From the NCBI GenBank assembly GCA_021613535.1, contig CP075492.1, forward strand, positions 2,418,001-2,482,000: DNA of 64,000 nucleotides. The letters run 5' to 3'. Numbering within the stretch: the stretch's first letter is position 1; each line of letters starts with the position of its first letter. The notes beneath the pieces are model-generated. The model made no database searches and was not told the DNA's origin. It was given only the letters and a program-made list of their open reading frames with translations. This stretch comes from Adineta vaga. Its lineage: Eukaryota > Rotifera. Below are positions 49,981-61,810 of this stretch, one piece after another. Both the position numbers and the translations under genes were made by a program.

Positions 49981-50145
49981 AGGGTGTGGGTGTGGGTGAG
50001 GGTGTGGATGTAGGTGTGGGTGTGGATGTGGGTGTGGATGCGGGTGTGGGTGGGGGTGGGTGGGTGTGGGGGTGGTTGAGACTGATAAATGGATTCTCTA
50101 CACCAACACCCATACCCACACCCACACCCACCCACACCCTCAAGA
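49981..50145. repeat. Largest telomere-like hairpin, 57 bases past the NHL-7TM stop
   Basis: The left arm is about 95 bases of GGGTGTGGGTGTGGAT-type repeats. The right arm is ACACCCACACCCACCCACACCCTCAAG, and the sequence continues ATGGGT. It immediately precedes the DUR3 fragment. Confidence 0.9.
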
Positions 50146-50955
50146 TGGGTTCATTTTCAAAAATCTATGATTTACTTATGAATGCAAGTTTAATTCATCC
50201 ATTTGATGGAAATTTTCAAGTTTCTTATTTAACAATCAAATCTTGTGATGGTTTAATGTTTTTCATTATCAATTTAATTGGCAATTTTGGTACAGTTTTT
50301 CTTGATAATAGATATTATAATAAAGTTATTGCTGCTTCTTCAACATCAGCTGTACTTGGTTATATTCTTGGCGGTATAGCATGGTTTGCAATACTATTTC
50401 TTACTGGTACAACAATGGGTATTGTTGTCATTACACTTGAAGATCATTCTGCATTTCCAACATATCCAAATCGATTAAGTAAAGATGATGTTACTTCTGG
50501 TTTAACATTACTTGCAGCTGCAATTGTTTTACTTGGAAAAAGTGGAAGTATATTAAGTTTTATCATGATATATTTAGCATGTACAAGTGCCATGTCTGCA
50601 CAATTAATTTCTGTTGGATCCATAGTTACATTTGATATTTATCGAACTTATTATTATATGAATCCAAATGCATCGGGAAAAACATTATTTTATATTTCTC
50701 TATTATCTTTATTCATTTTTACTTTAACCATGAGTATTTTATCAATTGGTTTATATTATATTTCAATAAGTTTAGGATATTTATATACAATGAAGGGAAT
50801 TATTATATCAAGTACTGTTTTACCAGGTGTATTAACACTTATATGGAATAAAGAAAGTAAATTAGCTGCTTGTCTATCACCACCATTGGGTTTAATTTGT
50901 TCAATGATATCATGGTTATTAACAGCTAAATACATGTATATATATATATACATAT
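50146..50955 (+). pseudogene. DUR3: Internal fragment of a DUR3-type urea/proton symporter
   Basis: About 265 residues read without a stop or intron. They match the middle of DUR3 (sodium:solute symporter family): GSFSKIYDLLMNAS, NFGTVFLDNRYYNK, TLEDHSAFPTYPNRLSKDDV, TSAMSAQLISVGSIVTFDIY and CLSPPLGLICSMISWL. A full protein is near 650-700 aa, and both ends are missing. The fragment begins directly at one hairpin (50145) and degenerates into (TA)n and a second hairpin at 50956. DUR3 is a fungal, plant and bacterial plasma-membrane urea transporter that animals generally lack, so horizontal origin is likely (inference). The fragment could be transcribed from the upstream receptor gene but cannot make a working transporter. 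Confidence 0.8.
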
Positions 50956-51020
50956 GGAGGGTGAGGGTGTGGGTAGGTTTGGGCGACAGAACAAGGGAGT
51001 ATCCACAACCACACCCTCAT
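50956..51020. repeat. Telomere-like hairpin at the 3' edge of the DUR3 fragment
   Basis: The left arm is GGAGGGTGAGGGTGTGGG and the right arm CCACAACCACACCCTCAT. A short TA microsatellite (50938-50952) separates it from the DUR3 sequence. Confidence 0.75.
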
Positions 51021-51356
51021 TTGATTACTACCCCAAAATGTTTTATCTGGGAGGCTATAAATCAAATATGCAGAATCATATTTTTGTTATTTATTTCTCA
51101 TTACAGCCTTGCTTTCTTAATACTGGACTGACGTCAGAAATATAATCGTAATTTTTTTTCTTCCTTTCTTTTTTTTATACTTATGGAACTGTCTGACGGT
51201 GTGCGTTTTTGGAAGAAAAAATTGCAGTGTACTAGTTTTATTACTCTTGGTTTTTTCCAATAATGTTTCGAGTTGCAAGTCACATTTATTTTTTCTCTGC
51301 ATTTTTATTTCTCATATATACTTTTTCAATATCTGACGTTGATTGAAAATCTCAGA

Positions 51357-53582
51357 ATGGGTTCCATAGAAAGTTTCTTTCACATTGATGAAGTCCAGGA
51401 ACATGTTCATGAAGAGAACGTACCACTTTTTCAACCGTACTCAACAAATAACACAACACATGAGCAAAACTTGGAAATATTCTCATTAATATGGTGTGAT
51501 GTAAATGTGAACAATGTATATGGAAGTCGCGTAACTCAAGAAAAACTGGTCGATTTGATTCATTTCCAACGTACATTTAAATCAGTTGAAGAATGTGAAA
51601 TATATATTTTAAACGAAACAACCATCGTTGATAAAATTATTTTAATCTCATCAGGTTCATTTGCTCAAGATTTAATCAGTCGTGTACATCACTTACCTCA
51701 AATTAATTCAGTTTACATCTATTGTTTGCTCAAAAAAAATTATCAACCGTTGCTGATGAAGTTTCCAAAAGTACGTGATAGATTGATTTATTCTTAATGT
51801 CTTGTCAGAACGAGTGTTATAGTTGAAAATATAGATATTGAGAAGAAGGTATATAACTATTTTCTACTTATATAGATAAAGTGTATCGAACATAACACAT
51901 CGATCTTAGTTGCACGAATCATTAAAAATCATCAAGCCGAAAATGCTCTTGATAAAAACACTGTTCCGATGACATTCTATAAGACGTCTGCTGAGTCAAC
52001 GCACACAAATTTGCAAAACGAAAATGGGAATTTTATTTGGTTTCAACTCTTCATTGAAACTTTACTTCGAATGCGTACAAATGATGTAATTACATCTCTA
52101 GACGAATTTATTAATCTGTGTAATAAACAATATGCAGGTAATGAACGACAGCTCGCTAATATTGCAAAGTTTCGTGATGACTATGATCCTGATCATTGTC
52201 TATGGTGGTATTCAAAAGAAGTATTTTTGTACGGTATTCTTAACAAAGCTTTGCGACTTAGTGACATGGATACTCTTTATACACTTCGATTCTTTATTCG
52301 TGATCTGTATTGCCAATTGAATGAAAATAAATTCCTGACTACTGAAAATGAGTGTATTTTACAAGTGTATCGGGGTCAAATACTGAGCTCTAAAGAGCTA
52401 GAAAATATCCAGTCAAGTATTGGTCAGTATGTGTCAATGAATAGTTTCTTTTCAACGACTATTAAACGGCCAGTAGCTTTAATGATTGCTCAGTCTAATA
52501 TTGGTTGCTATTCTGATTACAAACCCGTCATCTTTCATATTAAAGTAAATACTAAACTGTTACATGCGAAAGTATATGCTGACATAACAAATTTTTCCAA
52601 TTTCGGAGAAGAAGAAGCCGAAATTCTATTTATGCTTGGCTCCGTTTTTCGATTTTGTAACATCTATTTTCAAGACGATGAACAGGTGTATGTCATCGAC
52701 TTGGAATTGTGTGGGGAGAATGAAAACGAACTGCGGGAACTATACAATCAAATGAGAACAGATATTGGTCAAGAAACAAGTATTAAAGTGTTAGGAAGTG
52801 TGTTGAGAGACATGGGACAATACGACAGAGCTTTGCAATGCTATGAAAAAATGCTCAAGCTTCTTCATCCTAACGATACATATATTCAACGATGTTATTG
52901 TAGTATAAGTCGGACAATGCAACTTCAAGGACGTTATGAAGACTCTTTGTTAGTTCTTGACAAAGTACTTGAGCTCGAAGCAAGTAATCCATCTGAAGAT
53001 TCAATCATTGTCGGATATGCACACAACTATATGGGTATAGCTTATCAATATGGTGCTGTGCGTCACGATTACACAGCGGCACTGGCACACTACGAGAAAG
53101 CATTACAGATCCATCTCGATGTCAAAGGTCGTCTCTGTTTAGATACAGCATATGTTTATAACAATCTGGCAACACTTCACCGGACATTCCATAATTATCA
53201 GAAGTCTCTTGAATACCATCATATGTGTTTGGACATTAAGAAAGAACTATATCCTGAATCATTAAGTCCCAGTATAGCTTCGTCTTTGAACAATATCGGA
53301 GTTGTCTATCAGTATATGAAAGAGTATGAAAAGGCTTTAAAGTACTATAGTGAAGCGTTAACAATGCGTCTTAAAACGTTGCCTGAAAATCATCAAAACC
53401 AAGCTGATACGTACACAAACATGGGAGAAATCTATGAATTATTAAATGAGAACTGTTTGGCATTAGAACATGCTGAGAAAGCTCTAGCAATTTATGAAAT
53501 GATCTTTGATCAAAACTACCATTATGTAGTTTTAGTTAAAGAACTAATTGAAAGACTAAAGAAAAAAATAAATCGGTTATGA
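51357..53582 (+). CDS. ART-TPR protein (ADP-ribosyltransferase with tetratricopeptide repeats)
   Basis: Exon 1 is 51357-51770 and exon 2 is 51876-53582, with a 105-nt GTACGT...TATAG intron, giving 706 aa. The N-terminal domain has LEIFSLIWCDVNVN and VEECEIYILN. A linker leads to the ART fold: CILQVYRGQIL (R), MNSFFSTTIK (S-T-T) and GEEEAEILFMLGSVF (ExE). About six TPRs follow (for example YDRALQCYEKML, YEKALKYYSEAL). The intron contains in-frame TAA and TAG codons. If it is not spliced the gene is broken, and part of the intron (RTSVIVENIDIEKK) resembles the homologous region of the gene at 18624. No signal peptide, so a cytosolic protein-modifying or signalling role is inferred. Confidence 0.8.
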
Positions 53583-53603
53583 GTTATTTTATTGCCAACA
53601 GGC

Positions 53604-54937
53604 CTAATAAAGTTCTGTACTATTCAAAGCCATAGTACCAACAGAACCACCAATTACGAAGACTTGTCCATTTTTTAGTATAGTTGCTGTATGTTCATAT
53701 CTTATATGATTCATATTATCAATAAACATCCAAGTTTCTGTTATAGGATCGTACAATTCAGCACTATTTAGATTATTATGATCTGCTCCGCCCGTAACTA
53801 ATACTTTCCCATTTGATAATAAAGTTGCTGTATGTTTCCATCTCTTCTGATTCATACTACCCGTCATTGTCCACGTATCGCTTACCAAATCATACAATTC
53901 AGCACTATTGAGACTACCATTGGAATTCATACCACCGGCAATCAATACTTTGCCATTGAGCAATACAGATGCTGTGTGCATATACCGTGAAGTACTCATA
54001 TTTCCTATAGTTGTCCAAATTTCTCCGGATGGATCATACAATTCAACACTATGTAGAGCATTACGACTAATGTGTCCACCGGTCACTAACACCTTTCCAT
54101 TGGCTAATACAGACGATGTATGTTCACTTCGTGCAATATTCATACTACTGGTATTTGTCCAAGTTTCTATTAACGGGTCATACAATTCAGCACTGTTTAA
54201 CCATTGACCATTTCCATATCCACCAGTAATTAATACATTCCCATTTGTTAGTATCGATGCTACATGCTCACCTCGTGGACTACTCATATTAGCAGTAATT
54301 ATCCAAGTTTCTGTAGATAAATCATAAAATTCAGCACTATCCAGAAAATCACTTTTAGCGAGTCCACCAGTAACTAAGACATTTCCATTCTCTAATACAG
54401 ATGCCGTATGTTCACCTCTTGCAACATTCATACTAGTAATAATTGTCCAGGTATCTACAGATGAATTATACAACTCAACACTTTTTATAGGACCATTATC
54501 AAATCCACCGGTAACTAATACTTTTCCATCGATTAACAGAGATGCAGTATGTGCTCGTCGTGCATGATTCATTGCAGCAGTTTTACACCATGCTAAACAA
54601 AAAAACCGTTTAATATAAGACTTTTTTGACGATGCCTACCCGATTTTTGAGTAGTCGTAGTCATAGATGTTATTGGTGTTGATGGATGTTTTGTACTTGT
54701 TATTGTTATTGTTATTGTTGTTAGTGGCAATGATGATGTGGTGTTAGTGATGTTCGACTTTTTCGGTGCAAGAATAACGAATTTTAATACAAGAGAGAAC
54801 GTAACGACCAATATTGTCAGAATGATAAAAGATATGCAAAGAATTTTAAACCAACGATGATGCCAGCATTTATTTTGTACAATCTTTTTACTTCCATGCT
54901 CGTCGTATAGTTGATTATGAAACATACTATATGTCAT
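53604..54937 (-). CDS. Type II membrane protein with Kelch-like repeats
   Basis: Exon 1 (54937-54640) encodes a basic cytoplasmic N-terminus, a membrane anchor (FKILCISFIILTILVVTFSL) and a Thr-rich stalk. A GTAGGC...TTTAG intron leads to exon 2 (54592-53604) with six Kelch repeats, each containing NGKVLVTGG and then SAELYDP...W. Total 428 aa. The repeats form a beta-propeller, here outside the cell. It converges with the ART-TPR gene, with 21 bases between the stops. Like the LamG protein at 13923 it combines anchor, Thr stalk and a recognition domain. Confidence 0.9.
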
Positions 54938-55538
54938 AAAATATCAAGTAAAAGAAGTACAAGTTTTTATTGTTTTACTTTCACAATCGTAACGAAAGAT
55001 AAATAATATTATCTTCGCCGTGCAGAGAAAGTAACATATTTCTGTAGAATAAACATGACGGTGAAGTTTACAAAAAATTTTATCCTCAGCAGAACATTGT
55101 AATAACACAATGAAGTTCTTATCCCTATATGTATAATTAATTGAAGGAATACCATCTACATCCGATCCACGATTCAATAAAGCACTTTCTTTGACAAACA
55201 GACACACCGATACAATTGGTTCCTTCAGAAAATTGTCTACATCAGTTATAACTGTATTCTTCTTTTTATTGTCTTATCTGCATCAAACTTTGCTATTTTA
55301 AGTGAGAATGAAGAATACTGATAAATATGGTAAGTATGGTGGTGATGTTGTTGCATCACAAGTTACCCTTTAAGTGGAACATTTCTGCGTTTTAATCTAT
55401 TTAGTTCGCTAAAGAAAGGACTATATGGCGAACATTGATGGTCAAATAGATGTTCTTTTCAAAGCAAAATACAGATTCTATATCAAAAGTATTAGATATC
55501 CTTCATGACTGAACAAAACCTGATATATTTTTGTATTT
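54938..55538. other. Spacer with one unexplained minus-strand frame
   Basis: A frame open from about 55215 to 54944 reads RGSDVDGIPSINYTYRDKN and looks mildly protein-like. No family, splice partner or start was found, so it is not called a gene. Confidence 0.3.
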
Positions 55539-55784
55539 CTAAAAATCATTTATGTATATGTAAGAGAATGAATCGGTAATTATGTTTTTGGTTTGCTGTA
55601 TTTCGCAACCTTTATTGCCGTTTTTCTTTATTTTACTCATCTTAACATGTTGAACAGTTTGTTTTACATAAACCTCGTCGTTTTGGAAAACTTCTATTAA
55701 ATGCCAGATGTCAGGATGTTTCTTTTCAATTCGATGGGCAAAACGGTTATGCCACCCTACACGCATTTTAATTATATACAACAT
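55539..55784 (-). mobile_element. Relic of a MULE-type transposase C-terminal region
   Basis: From 55766 the frame reads VGWHNRFAHRIEKKHPDIWHLIE and then VFQNDEVYVKQTVQ. This is the pattern found just after the catalytic domain of Mutator-like transposases with FLYWCH fingers (W-x-N-x-F, then HP-x-[IL]-W). Only about 60 residues remain, with no catalytic residues and no terminal repeats. Confidence 0.45.
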
Positions 55785-55800
55785 CGCAAATCAAGGAAAA

Positions 55801-55831
55801 TCTCACCCTAATCTACACCTTCGCCCTCAAG
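55801..55831. repeat. Single degenerate C-rich telomere-like arm
   Basis: TCTCACCCTAATCTACACC, then TTCGCCCTCAAGATAA. The CCCTCAAGA boundary matches the hairpin family, but the G-rich partner is missing. Confidence 0.5.
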
Positions 55832-56565
55832 ATAAACAATACTAATTAAAAGACCGATTTATATTTTCCTCTCGCCGACGACTGAAATAAATGTCGCCGA
55901 AAATTATTAGACAAAGTGATTAGACGAAATGTTTGTCGACTACTTTTCTTCTTTTTTCAATAGAATGAAAATAACATTAAATTCAAAACACACAAGAGAA
56001 ATAAAAGAAAAAAAGAAAAATAACAAAAGACATGTCAGGTTTGAAATTGTTCTTATTAGTCGCCATAAAATCGAAATATAGAATCTTTCATATAGACATT
56101 GTATTATTAATAAGTTTGTATTTAGTTGAATTCATCGACAATTTAAGAAGCTTTTCGATTAATATTTTAGATTCATATTTCGAAATAAACAATGGAAAGA
56201 TCAACGACTTTAAATAGAAATTCGACACAAATCAAATCAAATGGTAAGTTTCTTTTCTTTTATTTTCGTTTTTGAAAAATGAAACATGTTGTTCAATCCA
56301 TAGAGGAGGATGTTTCATCTCTTTCTTTTTTTCTTTACTCGTACTTTTACATTGTGTGTGTATAACTGTATAAACTATGTTTAAATTGAGAAAAGTATAA
56401 ATGTTTCTTTTTCTTTTCATCTTTCTAATTGTTTGTCATGAGCGAAAACATTTACAATAATAAAAAGCAGATTCTGTTTCTTTTGTGGGGGAAATCATGT
56501 TCGTGAAAAAGCTTCTCCTTCGACTTTTGTTTTCGTCCAAAACGTGCGCACGCTCGAAATAAATA
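55832..56565. other. 5' flank of the NHL gene with a possible first exon
   Basis: An ATG at about 56191 opens MERSTTLNRNSTQIKSN and ends at a GTAAGT donor near 56243. It could be a leader exon of the NHL gene at 56566, but the acceptor is not certain. Confidence 0.35.
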
Positions 56566-57579
56566 ATGTTATGTGTACTTCACAAAGTAATGTTCAGCAC
56601 TTCCCCCTGGGATCGAATACGCTATGAACGGACACACTTAAAAGTAAATATTTGTATTTTAATTACTTTTTTAGAAATCAAATTTAACAAATGGGCACAA
56701 TATGCAAATACTATTGCTGGAGCAAACGGAGCAGGAGATAAACTATTTCAACTTAATGAACCTCAAGCTATCAAGGTTGATGAATTCAGTAGTATGTATG
56801 TTGTTGATCATGGAAATCATCGTATTGTTCAATGGAAATGGAATGGAAAACAAGGAGAAGTCATTGCTGGTGGAAATGGAAAAGGAAAACGATTGGATCA
56901 ATTACATGGACCAACAGATGTGATTGTTAATCAACTAAATTATTCCTATATTATTGCTGATCAAGGAAATAAACGAGTGATTCGCTGGTTGAAATATAAT
57001 CAACAAGAGGTTCTGATTGAAAATATTAGTTGTTATGGTTTAGCGATTGATAAACACGGAGATCTCTATGTTTCAGATACGGAAAAGAATGAAGTAAGAA
57101 AATGGAAAATTGGAGAAAAAGGAAAAGAAGGAATACTAGTAGCGGGTGGAAATGGAGAAGGAGATCAACTTAATCAGCTTTCGTCTCCGACTTATATCAT
57201 TGTTGATGATGAACAATCGATTTATATATCGGATAATTCGAATAATCGTGTAATGAAATGGAAAAAGGGTGCAAAAGAAGGTGTAATTATAGCTGGTGGA
57301 AATGGTCATGGTGATGATTTAAATCAATTATATGATCCTTCAGGATTAATTCTTGATCGATGGGGTCGAATCTATGTATCAGATCACTTAAATCATCGAA
57401 TCATGCGTTGGTGTGAAGGAAATTCAGAAGGTGAAATTATTGTCTGTGGAAATGGAAGAGGCGATAAATCAAATCAATTACATCGTCCTACTGGTTTATC
57501 ATTTGATATTCAAGGAAATCTTTTCGTTTCTGATCACTACAATGAACGAATTCAAAAATTTGATAGAATTTCTCAATGA
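56566..57579 (+). CDS. NHL-repeat beta-propeller protein
   Basis: The frame encodes about six NHL units from KWAQYANTIAGANGAGDKLF to FVSDHYNERIQKF. Each has IxAGGNGxGDxLNQLxxPTxI followed by xYVSDxxNxRIMKW. The propeller is complete. The N-terminus (56566-56690) is doubtful: it includes a GTAAAT...TTTTTAG segment that may be an intron, and no signal peptide is visible. It is the same broad type as the propellers in the NHL-7TM receptor but not a close copy. Role unknown; such domains bind proteins or RNA. Confidence 0.8.
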   Translation: MLCVLHKVMFSTSPWDRIRYERTHLKVNICILITFLEIKFNKWAQYANTIAGANGAGDKLFQLNEPQAIKVDEFSSMYVVDHGNHRIVQWKWNGKQGEVIAGGNGKGKRLDQLHGPTDVIVNQLNYSYIIADQGNKRVIRWLKYNQQEVLIENISCYGLAIDKHGDLYVSDTEKNEVRKWKIGEKGKEGILVAGGNGEGDQLNQLSSPTYIIVDDEQSIYISDNSNNRVMKWKKGAKEGVIIAGGNGHGDDLNQLYDPSGLILDRWGRIYVSDHLNHRIMRWCEGNSEGEIIVCGNGRGDKSNQLHRPTGLSFDIQGNLFVSDHYNERIQKFDRISQ

Positions 57580-57779
57580 AATTTTCAAATGTAATCACTC
57601 AATCTTTTCTAAAATAAATAATCTCAATAATACGATCATTAACAATCTCCGAGTATTTTTATTTCCTACTTGGTTTTTTCCCAGTAGTGTTGCATGCGTA
57701 TATTATAATGAGAATCAATCATGCATATCTTGTTTTTTTTATAATGACGCGCACAGGTACATTTTGAATAAATTCGCAA

Positions 57780-60700
57780 ATGAAATCGGCAGTAACAAAG
57801 AAAAAAACATTCGTTATAAGATCTTACGCATGGAAATGGCAACTTCTATGGATTGTCGGTTTTTTCTTCTTTATCATATTGATTCTTCATGTTGATGAAC
57901 CCAATGATAATACCGAGAAGTTGACCGAAAATGGTTGTTTCGAACCGAAAAATGGAAAACATTTATGTTATTGTGGTGATGAAAGTTTATTGTATGACCG
58001 TCTACTTGGAGAATATTGTTCTAATGGACAAATTATTCAAAGGTAAATATTTTCTAAATAATATATATACAAATTTTTCTTTCAACAAATCGTTTATCAG
58101 CAAATCAAATACACAGAACGAGTCTGTTCTTCGTTCGGTTATTTCAGCGATTCATCAATCAACTCGTGAGAAAAATGCCAATGCAAAAGTTGTGGCACTT
58201 CGTCAACAAAATAATGCAGATTATGTTCCACTTAAAAATGTATCTGTAGAAGCTAAAATTCATTGGTTTGCTGCTGATGTTACTTTAACTCATGTTTATA
58301 TCAATCGAGAAGAAAATCCTATTGAAGCAGTGTATATTTTTCCGATTGAGGTAATTGTTGTCAACATAGTATCTCTATAGTTATTTGAAATATTTCTTAA
58401 TAGGATAATGCAGCGATCTATGATTTTACAGCTGAAATTGACAATCGAATAATCAGAGCTGTTTTGAAAGAGAAAGAAGTGGCTCAAGCAGAATATGGCA
58501 AAGCAGTACAACAAGGAAAAACTGGTGTATTACTCCAACAAAGTCAAGAAACTTTGGATACTTTTCAAGTAAGTCATTTCCATTCTTACATAAAACTGTT
58601 CTAATGAATATATATATATATATATATAGGTGAATGTTGGTAATATTCCATCTGGTAAAGAATGTATCGTTAAAATTCGTTATGTAACCGAATTAGATTT
58701 GATCGATGGAAAATTCATTCGTTTTGTTATTCCTACAACTATTTCACCACGATACAATCCAAAATTAGGTGGTTTACAATCACCTAATCGTCAAGGAGCA
58801 AATTATGTTCAAAACACGCCATATTTCATGTTGTTTCGAGCTCAAATTGATCGTGGTGATCAAGGTGAAATAAATGAACGTTCGTTCTAGAATGAATTCT
58901 TTTTTTTTGTTTGTAGACAAAATCAAATATATCGCTAATCTTTCGCATCCTGTCAGTGTTAGTGCATCAAATCGGATGATTGAAGTTACTTCAGAAGACA
59001 TTGCACTCGATCGAGATTTTATTTTAGATATTGATTTACCATCCAATCGCCCTGAAATTCTCGTTGCTGTTGAACAAGTGGACAATTCAAATCGACATGC
59101 CATCCTTACTGCATTAATGCCTACGAAAGATTATCAGAAGAAAGATATAACAATTACAACTGAATTCATTTTTATCGGTATGAATTGTAGATTAAATGAG
59201 AGGATTTCTTATTCTTTACTCTAGTCGACTGTTCTGCATCGATGGAAAATGAACAAAAAATTGGTCTTGCTCGACAAGCAATGCTTCTCTTTGTACGTGG
59301 TCTTCCTATTAATTCTCATTTTAATATCATTCGCTTTGGATCAACTTTTCAAGTTCTGTTCGAAAATAAAGCGATGACTACCGTTTACAACGAACAAACG
59401 GTTAAACAAGCGGAGAATCTTTTACAATCAATGACAGCAGATTTAGGTGGAACAGAATTGTTGAAACCATTACAATATTTGAAAGATCATCCACCGATGA
59501 ATGGTCGACTTCGACGTGTATTTCTTCTGACTGATGGTGAAGTTTCAAATACTAATCAAGTATAGTATCATATATTAAGTCTTGAGAATTCTGTTTTTAT
59601 TTAAATAGGTAATCAATCTATGTGCTGCTATGTCATCAACAACAAGTATCTTTTCTTTTGGTCTTGGCTATTCACCTTCTCGTTCGTTAGTCAAAGGACT
59701 AGCTGAAGCTACAAAGGGTGCTTCTATTTTTGTTCCTCTTAATTCACCAGTCGATCAATATGTAGCGATTCAACTTCGTCAAGCACTTTCATCTTCATTC
59801 TCCACAGTTCGACTTCAATGGCATGGATTATCAACCACACCTCTTCAAGCACCTACAACCATTCCACCTATTTATGCAGATGGACGTGTTCTTGTCTATA
59901 CTTTTCTTGAAAATAGTGATCTAAATCGTAAAATGACACAGTTGGATATTGTGATGGATGATAACCAACGAGAGAAGATGGACTTAACGAATAGTATAAT
60001 ACGTCACACTAATACAATACGTCGACTAGCAGCAAAATCTTTAATCAAAGAATTACAATACAAACAACTAGATAACAGTCGTTCGTAAGTTAATCTGAAT
60101 CGATGATAAATATCTTATCTGATAGTAATCTTTAGAAAACAAATTATTCAACTTTCATTAACTCATAATATTTTATCGCCATTAACAGCATTTGTTGGTA
60201 TTGAAGAAAATAAATTGATACAAGATAACCGTCCTTCTCAAACTCGATATGTACCGATTCAAATAGCAAAAGGTGATGAACATTTGCTATATTCATCACC
60301 TATTGTAAATAATCGAGTGTCGAGATTTCTAAATATGCTTATACCAGTACAACAAGTCGCAGTGATGTCTCTACAACGCCGTCCATTTGATAAATTGATA
60401 ATAACATCGTAAGCAGTTAAATTACATTAAGCATAAGCAACTATTTTTATTTTCAGAACTACTCCTGGACCAACGGAGAATATGATTGCTTCTTTAACGG
60501 TTAATCCTGTTCGATGGCTGATTGAACATCAATCGTACAATGGTCTATGGATGTTAAACGATAATGAAATAAAACAATTGACAAACGGAAAAGCATGGAC
60601 TGAGTTCAAATTCGGGATCAGCGACAATAAAGATGTAATAACAACAAGTCTTGTAATTGCTTTACTTCAACTAAAATATGCCAATCAACACAGTCTTTGG

Positions 60701-60829
60701 ATTATCTTAGCGGAAAAAGGACGCAATCAAATGATCAATTTGGGATTAAGCAAAGATAAAATTGATTTACTTATCAAACAAATAAAAGATAAATTGCAGT
60801 TGCTAATGAAAATAAACATTTCACCATAG
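57780..60829 (+). CDS. Membrane-anchored VIT/VWA-domain protein (inter-alpha-trypsin inhibitor heavy chain / VWA5A-like)
   Basis: Nine exons in phase: 57780-58042, 58101-58350, 58404-58568, 58630-58864, 58917-59177, 59225-59559, 59609-60084, 60136-60408 and 60457-60829, giving 876 aa. A basic N-terminus and one membrane segment (LLWIVGFFFFIILIL) precede a Cys-rich stretch. The VIT domain follows (VSVEAKIHWFAADVTLTHVY, then NPIEAVYIFPI and QVNVGNIPSGKECIVKIRY). The VWA domain has a MIDAS-type VDCSASM, GGTELLKPL and VFLLTDGEV. A C-terminal region follows. The Asp-x-Ser-x-Ser metal site is intact. Likely an extracellular matrix or adhesion role, with type II topology inferred. Confidence 0.9.
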
Positions 60830-61455
60830 GTGCCGTAAATGACTCATCTGGAATATTTACATTGACATTTTATACGAACATAAAAACAATGATTCATATA
60901 CATCTTATCTATATCAAACTTTGATGAGTCAAAATACAAATACAAATGTATATGTTTATTTCACATAGTTTGCCAACATATAATTTTCTTTGCAGAATAT
61001 TCTTTCCTTTGCGTTCAAAAGAAAAACTGAGATCGACAACTATGTAGTCTCATTGTCAGTTTCTTATAACTGATTTTAATTTTTTTTTAAATCGATGAAT
61101 ACAGAAACAATCTGAATTAGCTTGTGATAGACTAATCATTTACATGCCTTCACATGTATCGAACTATTCTTTCCAACTTGAAATATTTCTCACTCTTATA
61201 AACATTATATAATAAGTCGAATAGGAAAAAACCGTTTTCACTTCTAAAAACGAACAGAACGAACAAAGTAACTATTGCTTTTTATTACATATAACAAACA
61301 ATAACATATATTACGTATAGATTTAAGAAGAAAAGATTTGTTTCTTCACATTTCGTCATCTATCGTTATACACGCACAGCAAATAATGTCTTCGTTAGGA
61401 ACAAGTATCTTACAGTAATTATATATCATTATATCTTTAAATACTTATTTATAAT
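60830..61455. other. Intergenic, no gene recognised
   Basis: 3' flank of the VIT/VWA gene and 5' flank of the small secreted protein gene. AT-rich, nothing recognised. Confidence 0.4.
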
Positions 61456-61701
61456 ATGTTAAAGTATAGTCAATTACTTTGCTTGTTCTTCTTGATGACA
61501 TGTATTACAAGTGCATTTGATCAGCCAATTGCTGATCAAAAGAAATCCAGTCCGAAGATCTTATCGAACGAAATAAATGCCATTGAAGCTAATACATTTC
61601 TTAAAGTACCATATTCGAAACACAATGGTCCAAACAAATGGAAACACTATCAAGAATCAGGAGAATACAAAGAATCGATCGATTCTTCCGAAGAACTTTA
61701 G
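61456..61701 (+). CDS. Small secreted protein or peptide precursor, 81 aa
   Basis: It starts MLKYSQLLCLFFLMTCITSA, a good signal peptide with likely cleavage after Ala20. The 61-residue mature part is charged, with KK near residue 29, no cysteines and an acidic SIDSSEEL end. It could be a peptide-hormone precursor or a structural secreted protein; I recognise no family. The stop at 61701 is 19 bases before a telomere-like hairpin. Confidence 0.55.
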   Translation: MLKYSQLLCLFFLMTCITSAFDQPIADQKKSSPKILSNEINAIEANTFLKVPYSKHNGPNKWKHYQESGEYKESIDSSEEL

Positions 61702-61720
61702 ATTACCATTACTACGCCTT

Positions 61721-61810
61721 CTTGAGGATGTGGGTGGGTGTGGGTGTGAGTAAGGTAGATGTGGTTATTATTGCTTCATCCATACTCACCCACACCCTAC
61801 ACCCTCAAGA
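61721..61810. repeat. Telomere-like hairpin between convergent genes
   Basis: The left arm is CTTGAGGATGTGGGTGGGTG and the right arm ACTCACCCACACCCTACACC ending CCTCAAGA. It lies 19 bases past the secreted-protein stop and 133 bases past the end of the FEM1-like pseudogene on the other strand. Confidence 0.85.

Noticed and set aside
58605-58629. (TA)n run considered as a repeat of interest
   Set aside because: It is simply the 3' part of a normal intron in the VIT/VWA gene.
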